A DNA stretch of 64,000 nt from Sideroxydans sp. (lineage in GTDB: Bacteria > Pseudomonadota > Gammaproteobacteria > Burkholderiales > Gallionellaceae), in the NCBI GenBank assembly GCA_028710605.1, contig JAQTTU010000001.1, positions 454,742 to 518,741 of the forward strand, given 5' to 3'. A program made the position numbers and the translations under genes. This document shows, piece by piece, positions 36,248-45,857 of this stretch. The notes below the pieces were generated by a model. The model did not search any database. It was not told the DNA's origin and worked only from the letters and a program-made list of their open reading frames with translations. Numbering within the stretch: position 1 is the first letter of the stretch; every line of letters begins with the position of its first letter.

Positions 36248-36373
36248 TCACGCGGAGGCGCGGAGAATACTAGCCCGCTTTGTTTTTCCTCCGCACCTCC
36301 GCGCCTCCGCGTGAAACCCTGTTTGATTCCGGCTTGTCCGGCTTTGACATGTCGGGCTAAAGCCCGACCTACA
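36248..36373. repeat. Periodic CGCGGAG inverted repeat followed by a REP half-site
   Basis: 36248-36314 pairs TCACGCGGAGGCGCGGAG with CCTCCGCGCCTCCGCGTGA, about nine-base period. Bases 36349-36373 hold ATGTCGGGCTAAAGCCCGACCTAC, a single GTAG-type REP. Fills the gap between gmhB and glyS. Confidence 0.8.
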
Positions 36374-36380
36374 ACTGCAC

Positions 36381-38528
36381 TCACGCCGCCAGTTTGGAAA
36401 TATCCGCCGACTGGTTCATCAAACGTCCCAGTTGTTGCAGCAGGATGGCGCGGTTCATGCGCAGCGCTTTGTCTTCGTCCATCACCATCACTTTGTCGAA
36501 GAAGTCGTCGATGAACGATTTGAGCGTGACCAGCGTTTTCAGATTATTGCTGTAATCGCCGCGCTCGAAATAGTTGCGCGCCATCGGCGTGATGTCCTGG
36601 ATCGCCTGATACAGTTCGCGTTCGGCATCATCCTTGAGCAAAGCCGGGTTGATCGCGGCCTGCGACAGGTCGCCCAACTCTTCGCGGTTTTTGCGCATGA
36701 TGTTTTGCACGCGCTTGTTGGCCGCCGCCAAGTCTTTGGCCACTTCCAGCGCGGCGAATGTGCGCACGCCCTGCAAGCGCGGCAACACTTGATCGAGATG
36801 TCCGTTCAACACGGCCAGCACCGCTTCGATATGCGCCACTTCAAAGCCGCGTTCGCGCAGATAGCCGCGCAGCCGGTCCAGCATGAAGGCTTCCACATCC
36901 GCCGTCACCGTGGCGCTCAACATGCCTGCGGGGAAATTATCCGCCGCCGCTTTGAGCAGCGCGGGCAAGGCCAGATCCAGCGGGGTCTCGACCAGAATAC
37001 GCAAGATGCCCAGCGCCTGACGACGCAGCCCGAACGGGTCTTTGTCGCCGGTCGGCACCTGGCCGATGCCGTAAATGCCGATGATGGTTTCCAGTTTGTC
37101 GGCCAGCGCCACGGCACACGACAAGCCGCCCTGCGGCAAGGTGTCGCCGGCAAAACGCGGGTGGTAATGCGCTTCGATGGCGTTGGCGACTTCGAGTTTT
37201 TCGCCGTCGTGAAAAGCGTAGTAACGCCCGATGATGCCTTGCAACTCGGGGAATTCGCCCACCATGTCGGTAATCAGATCGGCCTTGCACAGACGCGCCG
37301 CCAGTTCGGCATCGGCTTTGTCCGCGCCCAGCAGCCGCGCGATGGTTCCGGCCAGCGTGGTGATGCGCTCGACGCGCTGCAACTGCGTGCCCAGCTTGTT
37401 GTGATAGACCACGTCGCCCAGCTTCTCGACGCGCGATTCCAGCCGCTGCTTGCGATCCTGATTGAAGAAGAAACGCGCATCCGACAAACGCGGGCGTACC
37501 ACGCGCTGGTTGCCTTCGATGATGTGGTGCGGATCGCTCACCTGCATGTTGGAAACGATCAGAAATTTATTCAGCAGCCTGCCGTCTTTATCCAGCAGCG
37601 GGAAATATTTCTGGTTCTGCTGCATGGTGAGGATCAGGCATTCCTGCGGCACGTTGAGGAATTCCGGGTCGAACTCGCCGACATACACTTCCGGCCATTC
37701 CACCAGCCCGGTCACCTCGTCCAGCAGCGTGCTCAACACGCTGCGCTCTTCGTTGGACATGCTCAATAATTTTTGCAAATCGAAGTTGGCGTGGCCTATC
37801 CACATCGCATGGTTTTCCTCCGCCAATTGATCCAGACGCGCGGCGATGCTCTCGCGCCGGTTGGCAAAGCTGACCACCACGCGACCGGCTTGCGCCATGG
37901 TCGTTTCGTATTCTTCCGCATGTTCGATGGTGATGCGCTCGCTGCATAGAAAACGGTGGCCGCCGGTGACATTGCCGCTGCTCAAGCCCATCACTTCCGC
38001 CTGCACCACACGCCTGCCGTGCAGAACCATCAGACCGTGTACCGGACGCACGAACTGGTGGTCAAAATCGCCCCAGCGCATCATCTTCGGCACGGGCAGC
38101 TTCTTCAGCGCCGCCGCGATAATGTCTTGCAGGTAGGCATCCAGCGGCTTGCCTTTTTGTTCGACGCGCGCCACAAAACATTCCGCTTTGCCTTCGCCCG
38201 TGCGATGCAATTGCGCCAGCACCACGTTGGCCGAACGCATGAAACCTTCCAGCGCCTTGGTCGGATTGCCTGCGGCATCCAGCCCGGCACTCACCGCCGG
38301 ACCTTTGCGCTCGATGATGCGGTCGGGTTGTTGCGATTGCACGTCGTTGATGCTCAGCGCCAGCCGGCGCGGCGTGCAGTACGGCGTGCACACACTATCG
38401 TCACACAGCAGCGCCTGCTCGTTCAGCGCGGCAAATACTTCGTTGGCAAACGTGGTGGAGAGTTTCTCCAGCACCTTGGGAGGCAGCTCTTCGGTGAGCA
38501 GTTCGATCAATAACGTTTCTGTGGTCAT
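36381..38528 (-). CDS. glyS: Glycyl-tRNA synthetase beta subunit GlyS
   Basis: 715 residues. Begins [19 protein letters not shown] and keeps the HD-domain-like centre plus the C-terminal anticodon-binding region ([21 protein letters not shown]). Pairs with GlyQ in the alpha2beta2 enzyme. Start overlaps the glyQ stop by four bases. Confidence 0.97.
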   Translation of the reverse strand: MTTETLLIELLTEELPPKVLEKLSTTFANEVFAALNEQALLCDDSVCTPYCTPRRLALSINDVQSQQPDRIIERKGPAVSAGLDAAGNPTKALEGFMRSANVVLAQLHRTGEGKAECFVARVEQKGKPLDAYLQDIIAAALKKLPVPKMMRWGDFDHQFVRPVHGLMVLHGRRVVQAEVMGLSSGNVTGGHRFLCSERITIEHAEEYETTMAQAGRVVVSFANRRESIAARLDQLAEENHAMWIGHANFDLQKLLSMSNEERSVLSTLLDEVTGLVEWPEVYVGEFDPEFLNVPQECLILTMQQNQKYFPLLDKDGRLLNKFLIVSNMQVSDPHHIIEGNQRVVRPRLSDARFFFNQDRKQRLESRVEKLGDVVYHNKLGTQLQRVERITTLAGTIARLLGADKADAELAARLCKADLITDMVGEFPELQGIIGRYYAFHDGEKLEVANAIEAHYHPRFAGDTLPQGGLSCAVALADKLETIIGIYGIGQVPTGDKDPFGLRRQALGILRILVETPLDLALPALLKAAADNFPAGMLSATVTADVEAFMLDRLRGYLRERGFEVAHIEAVLAVLNGHLDQVLPRLQGVRTFAALEVAKDLAAANKRVQNIMRKNREELGDLSQAAINPALLKDDAERELYQAIQDITPMARNYFERGDYSNNLKTLVTLKSFIDDFFDKVMVMDEDKALRMNRAILLQQLGRLMNQSADISKLAA

Positions 38529-39550
38529 GCTGATTTCTCCAATTTTTTAGCCATGGGGAAACCCAATGCCTCGCGCGAATCGTAATACGCCTGCGCCACC
38601 TGGCGCGCCAGCGCGCGCACTTTGCCGATGTAGGCCGCGCGCTCGGTGACCGAGATCGCGCCGCGCGCATCCAGCAGGTTGAAGGTGTGCGAACACTTCA
38701 TCACCATCTCGAAACCGGGCAACGGCAAACCGGCTTCCATCAGGCGTTTGGCTTCGCTTTCATATTCGTTGAAGTGGCGGAACAGCATCTCGACATTGGA
38801 ATGCTCGAAGTTGTATTTGGATTGTTCCACTTCGTTCTGGTGATACACGTCGCCATAAGTCACCACCGTGTCGCCGTTCTTAGCCCACACCAGATCGAAC
38901 ACGTTTTCCACGCCCTGCAAATACATGGCCAGACGTTCCAAACCGTAAGTGATTTCGCCCAGCACCGGCTTGCAAGCCAGCGAGCCGACTTCCTGAAAAT
39001 ACGTGAACTGCGTCACTTCCATGCCGTCCAGCCACACTTCCCAACCTAGGCCCCACGCGCCCAAGGTCGGCGATTCCCAATCGTCCTCGACGAAACGGAT
39101 GTCGTGTTCCTGCGTGTTGATGCCCAGCGCGCGCAGGCTGTCGAGATACAGCTCCTGGATGTTGTCGGGGGAAGGTTTCAGCACCACCTGGTATTGGTAG
39201 TAATGCTGCAAGCGGTTGGGGTTCTCGCCATAACGCCCGTCTTTGGGGCGGCGCGAAGGTTGCACGTAGGCCGCGCGCCAAGGCTCGGGACCGATTGCGC
39301 GCAGAAAAGTGGCGGTATGGAACGTGCCCGCGCCGACTTCAATATCGTAAGGTTGCAGCAGCGCGCAGCCCTGCTTGTCCCAGAATTGTTGCAGCGTCAG
39401 GATGACTTGTTGAAAACTTGGCTTTGGGCCAAGTTTCGGTGAAGGCTCATGCGCGGAGCGCGTGATGTCGAAGCCAAAACCTGAAGCACCAGGTTTTGTT
39501 GAAGACTCATGCCCGCTTGCGGGCGTTACGTCGGAACCAAAGGTGTGCAT
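38525..39550 (-). CDS. glyQ: Glycyl-tRNA synthetase alpha subunit GlyQ with repeat-derived N-terminal extension
   Basis: 341 residues; the usual protein is about 290-310 and begins near [20 protein letters not shown] (residue 45 here). Residues 4-44 are an added extension made of two similar 20-residue units: [20 protein letters not shown] and [20 protein letters not shown]. Coding DNA 39419-39541 shows the same duplication, each unit with an internal hairpin. There is no Met, GTG or TTG between the extension and the catalytic core that could serve as a start, so the extension is likely translated. Class II synthetase core intact. Confidence 0.93.
   Translation of the reverse strand: MHTFGSDVTPASGHESSTKPGASGFGFDITRSAHEPSPKLGPKPSFQQVILTLQQFWDKQGCALLQPYDIEVGAGTFHTATFLRAIGPEPWRAAYVQPSRRPKDGRYGENPNRLQHYYQYQVVLKPSPDNIQELYLDSLRALGINTQEHDIRFVEDDWESPTLGAWGLGWEVWLDGMEVTQFTYFQEVGSLACKPVLGEITYGLERLAMYLQGVENVFDLVWAKNGDTVVTYGDVYHQNEVEQSKYNFEHSNVEMLFRHFNEYESEAKRLMEAGLPLPGFEMVMKCSHTFNLLDARGAISVTERAAYIGKVRALARQVAQAYYDSREALGFPMAKKLEKSA
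39419..39541. repeat. Two-unit in-frame repeat at the start of glyQ
   Basis: Each unit contains a GAAGNCTCATGC-N-GCG segment with a small hairpin (GCGCGGAGCGC in one, CCCGCTTGCGGG in the other), then TCGNANCCAAA. Encodes residues 4-44 of GlyQ. Confidence 0.75.
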
Positions 39551-39606
39551 TTGCTTTATTAAACCGGCATGTTTGCGAAGGGGCGCATTTTACGGGTTTT
39601 CGGGGA

Positions 39607-39667
39607 ACGCCGTCATCCCCATCGGACAGATGCGTGCAGATCGCCGATTGACGGGCATCTTCACGGG
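39607..39667 (+). repeat. Dispersed repeat, copy 4
   Basis: CGCCGTCATCCCCATCGGAC (diverged), then GCAGATCGCCGATTGACGGG and CATCTTCACGGGGTGG. Between the glyQ start and the J-domain gene end. Confidence 0.65.
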
Positions 39668-40557
39668 GTGGAATCGCGCGTCCCGCCAATCTTGCTCACC
39701 GTGAATGATTCCGGCAGCAACGCCTCGATCACGCCGTAGCGCCCCGGTGATTCGCCGGGAGAAGGTGGATAGTCCTCGTGGCGGTTGGTACCGCTGGCTT
39801 CGTCGATGGCATCCAGGATCATGTTTTTCAGATACTGCTCGCCGCCGATTTTGGCGAGCTCATCGTAATCGGCTTTGGCCAGTTTTTTCTCCAGCTTCTG
39901 CCTGATATAGGTTTCGTTTGCTTCGAGATGGCGGATCACTTTCAAACTGTCGAACGTGCCCACCTTGACCCCCAGCACCGGTATAGCCAACACATTGCCG
40001 GAATCTTCCCAGATTTCCTGCGCGGCATCCGGCGTATTGCCCGCATCGGCGGACGGTTTTTTGAGAGTCAGCAAATTGATGTTCAGCCGCACCAAAAAGA
40101 GCGGCAGCGTTCTCGCCTCATCCGATGCCGCGCTTGCAACGGTCGCTTGCTGGATGGCCGCCGGTTCGGGCACCGGCTGGCTTCTGGTGAGAAACAAAAC
40201 CAGCATGCTGGCCGCCATCGTCAGGCCGATGAGCGTCCACACAATCCAATAAAGATTCCGGTGTTGATCTTCCTCGGGCGCGACGGCGTAACGAACTTCG
40301 CGCTGGTTGTCGCGGCTGGCAACCTGCGGCGCGGCAGGCTGCTGGCTCAGCGTCATATCGTAAGCGGCGCGTTTGGCCGGATCGGATAACACTTCGTAAG
40401 CCTGTACCACCTGCGACGCATGCTCCGCGATTTGCGCGTCGCCAGGGTTCCTGTCCGGGTGATAACGCTGCATCAGGCTTTTGAACGCGGCCTTGATAAC
40501 GGCGGGGCTGGCGTTGGGGCTTACTTCCAGAATTTCGTAGCAATTCATGTCGGGCAT
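39661..40557 (-). CDS. Membrane-anchored J-domain protein
   Basis: 298 residues; starts at ATG 40557 or at the Met in MNCYEIL (40548). N-terminal J domain (about 4-70) with HPD motif in YHPDRNPGDA, so able in principle to stimulate DnaK. A membrane helix follows (about 107-127, WIVWTLIGLTMAASMLVLFL), then an acidic C-terminal region with NVLAIPVLGVKVG and a helical LEANETYIRQKLEKKLAKAD. Partner of the HPD-less J-like protein at 41207. Confidence 0.85.
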   Translation of the reverse strand: MPDMNCYEILEVSPNASPAVIKAAFKSLMQRYHPDRNPGDAQIAEHASQVVQAYEVLSDPAKRAAYDMTLSQQPAAPQVASRDNQREVRYAVAPEEDQHRNLYWIVWTLIGLTMAASMLVLFLTRSQPVPEPAAIQQATVASAASDEARTLPLFLVRLNINLLTLKKPSADAGNTPDAAQEIWEDSGNVLAIPVLGVKVGTFDSLKVIRHLEANETYIRQKLEKKLAKADYDELAKIGGEQYLKNMILDAIDEASGTNRHEDYPPSPGESPGRYGVIEALLPESFTVSKIGGTRDSTP

Positions 40558-40614
40558 TTAATTCGTGCAGGGGAGTTAGAAAAAGAACGAGGTATTCAAA
40601 AAAACGTAATTGAG

Positions 40615-40745
40615 CCACGGATGAACACAGATGAAACACGGATAAATAACTGCTTATCCGGCAACCTTGCCCACACCCTTCTGGTGAGTTGCAGCCCTCA
40701 TGTAACGCGCAGTTTTATCTGTGCAAATCCGTGTTCATCCGTGGC
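40615..40745. repeat. CACGGAT-type periodic inverted repeat
   Basis: Left arm CCACGGATGAACACAGATGA, right arm AATCCGTGTTCATCCGTGG. Between two J-domain cluster genes. Confidence 0.85.
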
Positions 40746-41125
40746 TAATTAGGATTTTCAGGTTCAATCCGGGTAAACGTGGTGTGGCTACCGTCTTGTT
40801 CGATCACCTGAAATTCATTCGGTTTTACATACACCACGGGATCGGGGTCGTGCTCCAAATTCCCGCGCTGAATATCGCTCCAGATAATTTGCTGCCCCTT
40901 GATCTGCCACACGCCATATTGCATCGCTGCGCCGCCATCCGCCTTGATCTCCCACTCGCCATTGGCATACAGATAAATCGGGGTGGCCGATCTGGAAGAT
41001 GTCCATTTGCCCACAAAGTCCTTTTCGGCAATCGCACCGGGCCCGCTGCTCGAAGCGAACACCAGCAAAGCAACAATCGCCGCCAGAACCAAAAACAGCT
41101 TGAGATGTTTGTGCAGAAATTCCAT
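40745..41125 (-). CDS. Small membrane-anchored hypothetical protein
   Basis: 126 residues from ATG 41125 (MEFLHKHLKLFL). One N-terminal helix (about 8-27, LFLVLAAIVALLVFASSS), then a beta-rich periplasmic-looking domain: FVGKWTSSRSATPIYLYANG, GVWQIKGQQIIWSDI. The GKW..S and EWEI.. pattern looks like a lipocalin-like or DUF-type barrel. Lies between the two J-domain-like genes and is transcribed the same way, so may act with them. Confidence 0.6.
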   Translation of the reverse strand: MEFLHKHLKLFLVLAAIVALLVFASSSGPGAIAEKDFVGKWTSSRSATPIYLYANGEWEIKADGGAAMQYGVWQIKGQQIIWSDIQRGNLEHDPDPVVYVKPNEFQVIEQDGSHTTFTRIEPENPN

Positions 41126-41206
41126 GTTTAACCCGAGCCGGTAATGACCGAATACCAAAGGCAAATGTCTGCTTAACCTAAAAACTTTCTGGCGGATGAC
41201 CCAGGC

Positions 41207-42127
41207 TTAATTCAACCCCAACCTTCTTCTGGCCTCTTCGGTTTGGCGGCGCTCCTCCTCGATGCGGTCGCGCTCCGCCTGTTCCCGCTGTTGTTTCTCG
41301 TATTCCGCGCGCATCCTTTGCTGCTCTTCCTCGTAGCGCGCTTGCTGTTCGGCGCGCCTTAATTCTTCAGACACTCTTTCCCCCATGCGTCTGGACTCTT
41401 CGGCAAATTTGCGCGCATCCGCTTCCTGTTTTCGCGCCTCTTCTTCCTGTTTTCTGATTGCGAGTTCCTCTTCGCGCTTCTCGTTTTCGCGGCGGCGATT
41501 GGCGGCATCCAGCATTTCGCCTTCGGCCCGGCTGTTCACCCGCACCCCGTTCTCCTGATAATAGTTCTGGATATACGCTCTTTCTGCGGCTTTGGCCGCC
41601 TCGTTCGCGGACAGCGCGGAGCCGCCCGCCGACCGCAAAGCCATCAGCGAAAAACCCACTTGCATCACCAGCCCGATCGCCATAAAAGTCGCGATGACGG
41701 TCAGAATCATTCTCAGCGGCGATTTCTGGCTGCCACTGCTCTTCAGCGTCTCGGCATCGGCTCTCAGCGAAACCGCATCAGCGCGCAGCGACATCGCGTC
41801 CGCCTTGAGCAACATGGCATCGGATTTCATGCTCGCCGGATTGTCCACGGGAGTCAGCGCGAGCGCCGCAGTTTGCGGCACGACCACCACGGAATGCGTA
41901 TCCATCACCAGGCGCGCGTCGTATTCCGCGCGGGTACTTTCGGTAGAAAGCGTTTTTGCTGCCACATTCAACACGCGCAGCTTGAACTCGATAGCGCCGC
42001 GATTCTCGTCGTTGATTTCCGCCCGAAGTTTTTGCGAGATGCGCTCGTGTGCCGCTTGAATTTCAGCATACGAAGCATGCGGCGAGACTTCCAATATCTC
42101 GTACAACGTTTGCTTTTTGATAGTCAT
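41207..42127 (-). CDS. Degenerate J-domain membrane protein with coiled-coil tail
   Basis: 306 residues from ATG 42127. N-terminal J-like fold (TLYEILEVSPHASYAEIQAA) but no HPD motif: the loop reads LRAEINDENRGAIEFKL, so DnaK activation is not expected. A membrane helix is at about 140-162 (MILTVIATFMAIGLVMQVGF), followed by a 150-residue Glu/Arg/Gln-rich coiled coil. A Leu/Ala heptad KADAMSLRADAVSLRADAE repeats before the helix. Function unknown. Confidence 0.75.
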   Translation of the reverse strand: MTIKKQTLYEILEVSPHASYAEIQAAHERISQKLRAEINDENRGAIEFKLRVLNVAAKTLSTESTRAEYDARLVMDTHSVVVVPQTAALALTPVDNPASMKSDAMLLKADAMSLRADAVSLRADAETLKSSGSQKSPLRMILTVIATFMAIGLVMQVGFSLMALRSAGGSALSANEAAKAAERAYIQNYYQENGVRVNSRAEGEMLDAANRRRENEKREEELAIRKQEEEARKQEADARKFAEESRRMGERVSEELRRAEQQARYEEEQQRMRAEYEKQQREQAERDRIEEERRQTEEARRRLGLN

Positions 42128-42265
42128 GCCAATTCCGATAATTTGGGTAGAAAAAGAGAACGCTCCCCGCCAGCACGCCGCGCGAGACCGCGACGAATTT
42201 AAGCGCAATTCACCCATAAGTAAAGTGGGATTGCCGCGATATTTTGCCGCAAGCGCAAACGCGGA

Positions 42266-42538
42266 TCAGCGCGCGCCAAGTTCCCCACACAACGCCAGCT
42301 TCTCGCTTCGCGGCATTTTCTTGATTTGCATCTCGCGCTTCAAGGCCGCAGATTTGTCATCGTAAAATTCCCGGTAAACCAGCGTAACCGGCGAACGCCC
42401 CCGCGTGTACTTCGCTCCCTCGCCCGCATTGTGCGCGGCGAGGCGTTTGTCGAGATCGTTGGTAATGCCGCAGTAAAGGGTTTGATCGGCGCATTGGAGG
42501 AGGTAGCAAACCCAGTTGATTTTGGTTGGTGAAGTCAT
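42266..42538 (-). CDS. GIY-YIG family nuclease-like protein (YhbQ/UPF0213)
   Basis: 90 residues. GIY-YIG domain: [20 protein letters not shown], then [20 protein letters not shown], then [17 protein letters not shown]; Tyr, Arg and Glu positions of the YhbQ group are present. Probable structure-specific DNA endonuclease; in vivo role unclear. Ends upstream of lnt by nine bases. Confidence 0.88.
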   Translation of the reverse strand: MTSPTKINWVCYLLQCADQTLYCGITNDLDKRLAAHNAGEGAKYTRGRSPVTLVYREFYDDKSAALKREMQIKKMPRSEKLALCGELGAR

Positions 42539-42547
42539 TTGTCTAGT

Positions 42548-44182
42548 CTAATTTCTTTGATGCCGTTCATGGTGGACACCTCCAATTCCCTCTCCCGCCG
42601 GGGGAGGGGACGTGCGGCGTTGCAGCCACCACGCGGAAAACAGCATCACCGCAATCAACACCAACATCCCCGCATTCCCACACCTCACATACGGCGTACT
42701 GCCCACATAGCCTTGCACTTCGGCAGTCAGCACGCCCTCTTCATGCTGCGGCAGCATTTCGAGAATGCGGCCATCGACTCCGATGACGGAAGTCACTCCG
42801 GTGTTGGTGGCGCGCAGCATCATGCGGCCGGTTTCCAGGGCGCGCATTTGCGAGAGTTGGTTGTGCTGCATGGCGGCGTGGGAATGGCCGTACCACGCGT
42901 CGTTGGTGACATTCACCAACAAGGTCGCTTGCGGCAGAGCGCGGATAATTTCTTCGCCGAAGGCATCTTCGTAGCAGATGTTGACGGCGATTTTTTGTCC
43001 GGCGACGGCGAGCGGCGGCTGGTGCGCGCCGCCGCTGGTCTGGTCGCCCATGGGGATTTGCAGCACTTCGTTGATGAGCCAGCCGAACAAAGAGCGCAGC
43101 GGGATGAATTCGCCGAAGGGGACGAGGTGGTCTTTGCGGTAGTGCTGGCTATCGGCTGCGCCCAGCGAATACACGCTGTTGTAGAAGTTGCCGTTTTCTC
43201 TTTCAAACGCGCCGATGAGAATGTCACCGCCGTTTCTCCGCGCGTGGTCGCCGAGAATTTGCTGGTACGTTTGCGGCACGTTGTCGCGCAGCAGCGGCAA
43301 CGCGGTTTCCGGCATGACGATCAGGCGCGCGTCGCTGCTCTGCACCATTCGGCGATAAGTTTCCAGCGTGTTGACCAGTTTGTCTTCTTCAAACTTTTCG
43401 TCCTGCGCGATATTGCCTTGCAGCAGGCTGACCTTGAGCGGCTCGCCTTGCGGCTCTGTCCATGCGACGTTGCGCAACAGCGCGCCGACTATCCATAACA
43501 GCAGCAACAGACCCAGCGCAAGCTTGCCTGTCTTGCTCCAGCGCGCATGCCACAACAGCAGCAGCAAGCCCGCACTCACCGCCAGCAACAGCGATACGCC
43601 ATAAACGCCGAGCAGCGGCGCGTAGCCTGCCAGCGGGCTGTTGGGCACTTGCGAATATCCGAACGAAAGCCACGGGAAGCCGGTGAACAGTAGGCCGCGC
43701 AACCATTCGGCGAGCGTCCAGATGGCGGGCATGATGAGTAGCAGGAGCACAGTCAGGGAAATATTGATTCCAAATTTTTCGTTTGATTGTAGGTCGGGCT
43801 TCAGCCCGACATGTCGGGCTGAAGCCCGACCTACAGACATGCACCTCGCCAGCGCATACCCCGCCAGCGCTGGCAGCGCGGCATTCACCGCCGCGAACAG
43901 CGCGGTGGCCAATGCTGCAAGCACAGGATGCATGTAGCCATATTCGTGCAGCGCGACATAAATCCATCCAACGCCTGCGCAGAACAAGCCCATGCCGAAA
44001 GCGAAGCCTATTGTTGCGGCTTGCGCGGGACGTTCGGCTTTGTGCCACAGCCAGAACAACACGGCCAGCGAGAAAACCGGTAACGGGAAAACACCGAACG
44101 GCGCGAAGCCTGATACGGCGAGCACGCCCGCGAGGAAGGCGATTGCGTAGGGTGAGCTGAGAATATTTTTCACGGATTGCAA
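42548..44182 (-). CDS. lnt: Apolipoprotein N-acyltransferase Lnt carrying an in-frame REP insertion
   Basis: 544 residues. N-terminal membrane helices (about 10-210), then nitrilase-type catalytic domain with Glu in VMPETALPLL, RKDHLVPFGEF and catalytic Cys in VNICYEDAFGEE. Adds the third acyl chain to lipoproteins. Unusual: residues about 116-132 (SVGRASARHVGLKPDLQ) are coded by a GTAG-type REP pair (43788-43835) between two membrane helices, and the C-terminus (TSPPPAGEGIGG) reads through a second palindrome. The usual length is about 500-520, consistent with added sequence. Confidence 0.92.
   Translation of the reverse strand: MQSVKNILSSPYAIAFLAGVLAVSGFAPFGVFPLPVFSLAVLFWLWHKAERPAQAATIGFAFGMGLFCAGVGWIYVALHEYGYMHPVLAALATALFAAVNAALPALAGYALARCMSVGRASARHVGLKPDLQSNEKFGINISLTVLLLLIMPAIWTLAEWLRGLLFTGFPWLSFGYSQVPNSPLAGYAPLLGVYGVSLLLAVSAGLLLLLWHARWSKTGKLALGLLLLLWIVGALLRNVAWTEPQGEPLKVSLLQGNIAQDEKFEEDKLVNTLETYRRMVQSSDARLIVMPETALPLLRDNVPQTYQQILGDHARRNGGDILIGAFERENGNFYNSVYSLGAADSQHYRKDHLVPFGEFIPLRSLFGWLINEVLQIPMGDQTSGGAHQPPLAVAGQKIAVNICYEDAFGEEIIRALPQATLLVNVTNDAWYGHSHAAMQHNQLSQMRALETGRMMLRATNTGVTSVIGVDGRILEMLPQHEEGVLTAEVQGYVGSTPYVRCGNAGMLVLIAVMLFSAWWLQRRTSPPPAGEGIGGVHHERHQRN
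43788..43835. repeat. GTAG-type REP pair inside lnt
   Basis: TGTAGGTCGGGCTTCAGCCC, then ATG, then the inverse ending GACCTACA: a symmetrical 48-bp REP pair. Same element family as 36349-36373 and 60538-60613. Its length is a multiple of three and it preserves the lnt frame. Confidence 0.95.
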
Positions 44183-44251
44183 AGTACGATTTGATTCGCC
44201 GCATTATACGGTGTAACTTCGCGCCGCCCGTTTACGAAAGCCGCCGCATCC

Positions 44252-44872
44252 ATGCTGGACTTCACCGAATACACCAAGATTTTTATCAGCCTGTTCGCGA
44301 TCATTGATCCGCTGGCCATCATTCCCATCATCATGGCGTTCACCTCGGAAATGACCGCGCAGAAGCGCGAGCGCGTGGGACGGCTGGCTTCGTTTTCGGT
44401 GCTCGGCATCCTGCTCGCGGCGCTGTTTCTGGGCGAGGCGATACTGGAGTTTTTCGGCATCAGCATCCACTCGTTCCGCACGGCGGGCGGCATTTTGTTA
44501 TTGCTGATGGCGATCAAAATGCTGATCGGCAACAAGCAAGCGCCGACACCGGAAGACAGCGAAGGCGAAACGTCCAATGTGGCCATCGTGCCGCTTTCCA
44601 CGCCGCTGCTGGCCGGCCCCGGCGCGATCAGCACGGTGATCCTCGACGCACACAAAGGCGGCGGCAGCGTACACTACGGCGTGATGGCGCTGATTCTCGT
44701 TGTCCTGAGCCTGATCGTGTGGCTCACCTTTCTCATCGCGCCCCGCATCTCGCGGCACATGGGCAAAATCGGCAGCAACATTTTTACGCGGCTGATGGGT
44801 CTGCTGCTCGCCGCCATCGCGGTGGAATTTATCGCGGGCGGATTGCGCGGGCTGTTTCCGGCGTTGGGTTAA
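44252..44872 (+). CDS. MarC family integral membrane protein
   Basis: 206 residues, six membrane helices. Family signature IDPLAIIPIIMAFTSEM near the start, GGILLLLMAIKMLIG, and STPLLAGPGAISTVI. MarC/UPF0056 proteins have no agreed function; early links to multiple antibiotic resistance were not upheld. Divergent from lnt. Confidence 0.9.
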   Translation: MLDFTEYTKIFISLFAIIDPLAIIPIIMAFTSEMTAQKRERVGRLASFSVLGILLAALFLGEAILEFFGISIHSFRTAGGILLLLMAIKMLIGNKQAPTPEDSEGETSNVAIVPLSTPLLAGPGAISTVILDAHKGGGSVHYGVMALILVVLSLIVWLTFLIAPRISRHMGKIGSNIFTRLMGLLLAAIAVEFIAGGLRGLFPALG

Positions 44873-44875
44873 AAC

Positions 44876-44981
44876 CCTTGCCCGCAGATGACACAGATTA
44901 TTCAGATTAAAATCACACCAACCTTAAACTCAACCAACAATTCAGAATCTGCGTCCATCTGCGTAATCTGCGGGCAAAGGT
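44876..44981. repeat. GCAGATTA-type periodic inverted repeat
   Basis: Left arm TTGCCCGCAGATGACACAGA, right arm GCGTAATCTGCGGGCAAAGG. Between marC and the pseudouridine synthase gene. Confidence 0.85.
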
Positions 44982-44997
44982 TTTAGGCAAATACAAA

Positions 44998-45729
44998 ATG
45001 GAAAAAATCAGACTTTCTAAACTCATGTCCGAACAAGGGCTCTGCTCGCGCCGCGAAGCGGACGATTACATCGCCAAAGGCTGGGTCAAAGTCGATGGCG
45101 AAACGGTGAGCGAACTCGGCACCAAAATTCTGCCCACGCAAAAAATCACGCTGGAAAAAGCCGCGCAAGCCAAGCAGGAAAACCGCGTCACCATCCTGCT
45201 GCACAAACCGATGGGCTACGTTTCCGGGCAGGCCGAACAAGGCCACAAGCCCGCCATCGTGCTGATCGGCAACGAATCGCACTGGGATCAAGATACCTCG
45301 CCGCAGCGCTTCCACCGCAGCCAGATGCTCGGCCTCGCGCCCGCCGGTCGCCTCGACATCGACTCCACCGGATTGCTGGTGCTGACGCAAGATGGCCGCG
45401 TCGCCAAACAACTCATCGGCGAAGACTCGCCCATCGAAAAAGAATATCTGGTGCGCGTGCAAGGCGAACTGGTCGGCAACGGTTTGGCGCTGTTGAACCA
45501 CGGCCTGTCGCTGGACGGAAAAAAACTCAAACCCGCCAAAGTGGCCTGGCAAAACGACGACCAGTTGCGCTTCATTCTGGTCGAAGGCAAAAAACGCCAG
45601 ATTCGCCGCATGTGCGAAATGGTCGGATTGAAAGTCACCGCGCTCAAACGCGTGCGCATCGGTCGCGTGCGACTGGGCGATTTGCCGGTGGGACAGTGGC
45701 GCTATTTGCGCGAGGATGAGAAATTTTAA
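44998..45729 (+). CDS. RluF-like 23S rRNA pseudouridine synthase
   Basis: 243 residues. S4 RNA-binding domain (about 3-60, [20 protein letters not shown]) followed by an RsuA/RluF synthase domain with catalytic Asp in [25 protein letters not shown] and [12 protein letters not shown] near the end. Most like RluF/RluB. The target position is predicted only from family. Confidence 0.88.
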   Translation: MEKIRLSKLMSEQGLCSRREADDYIAKGWVKVDGETVSELGTKILPTQKITLEKAAQAKQENRVTILLHKPMGYVSGQAEQGHKPAIVLIGNESHWDQDTSPQRFHRSQMLGLAPAGRLDIDSTGLLVLTQDGRVAKQLIGEDSPIEKEYLVRVQGELVGNGLALLNHGLSLDGKKLKPAKVAWQNDDQLRFILVEGKKRQIRRMCEMVGLKVTALKRVRIGRVRLGDLPVGQWRYLREDEKF

Positions 45730-45740
45730 TATCCGACATC

Positions 45741-45820
45741 GCGCGAAGCCAATGAATACGCGCCTCTTCACGCACCGAACGATGCGGATCGCCGATTGAC
45801 GGGCGTTCCCATGAAGTTGG
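45741..45820 (+). repeat. Dispersed repeat, copy 5
   Basis: GCGCGAAGCCAATGAATACG, then CCTCTTCACGCACCGAACG, then GCGGATCGCCGATTGACGGG and GCGTTCCCATGAAGTTGG. Just downstream of the pseudouridine synthase gene. Confidence 0.75.
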
Positions 45821-45857
45821 TGCTTCAGTCAACCTAGAAACCGTAGCAGTGAGATAT

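Noticed and set aside
36432..37769. A 445-codon open frame on the plus strand
   Set aside because: Antisense to glyS, made of shadow amino-acid use; no domain seen.
45741..45820. Short protein PSIGDPH...EDARI...CLA in the dispersed repeats
   Set aside because: Each copy reads this way in one frame, but there is no start codon or ribosome site and copies differ in length; probably a by-product of base conservation.
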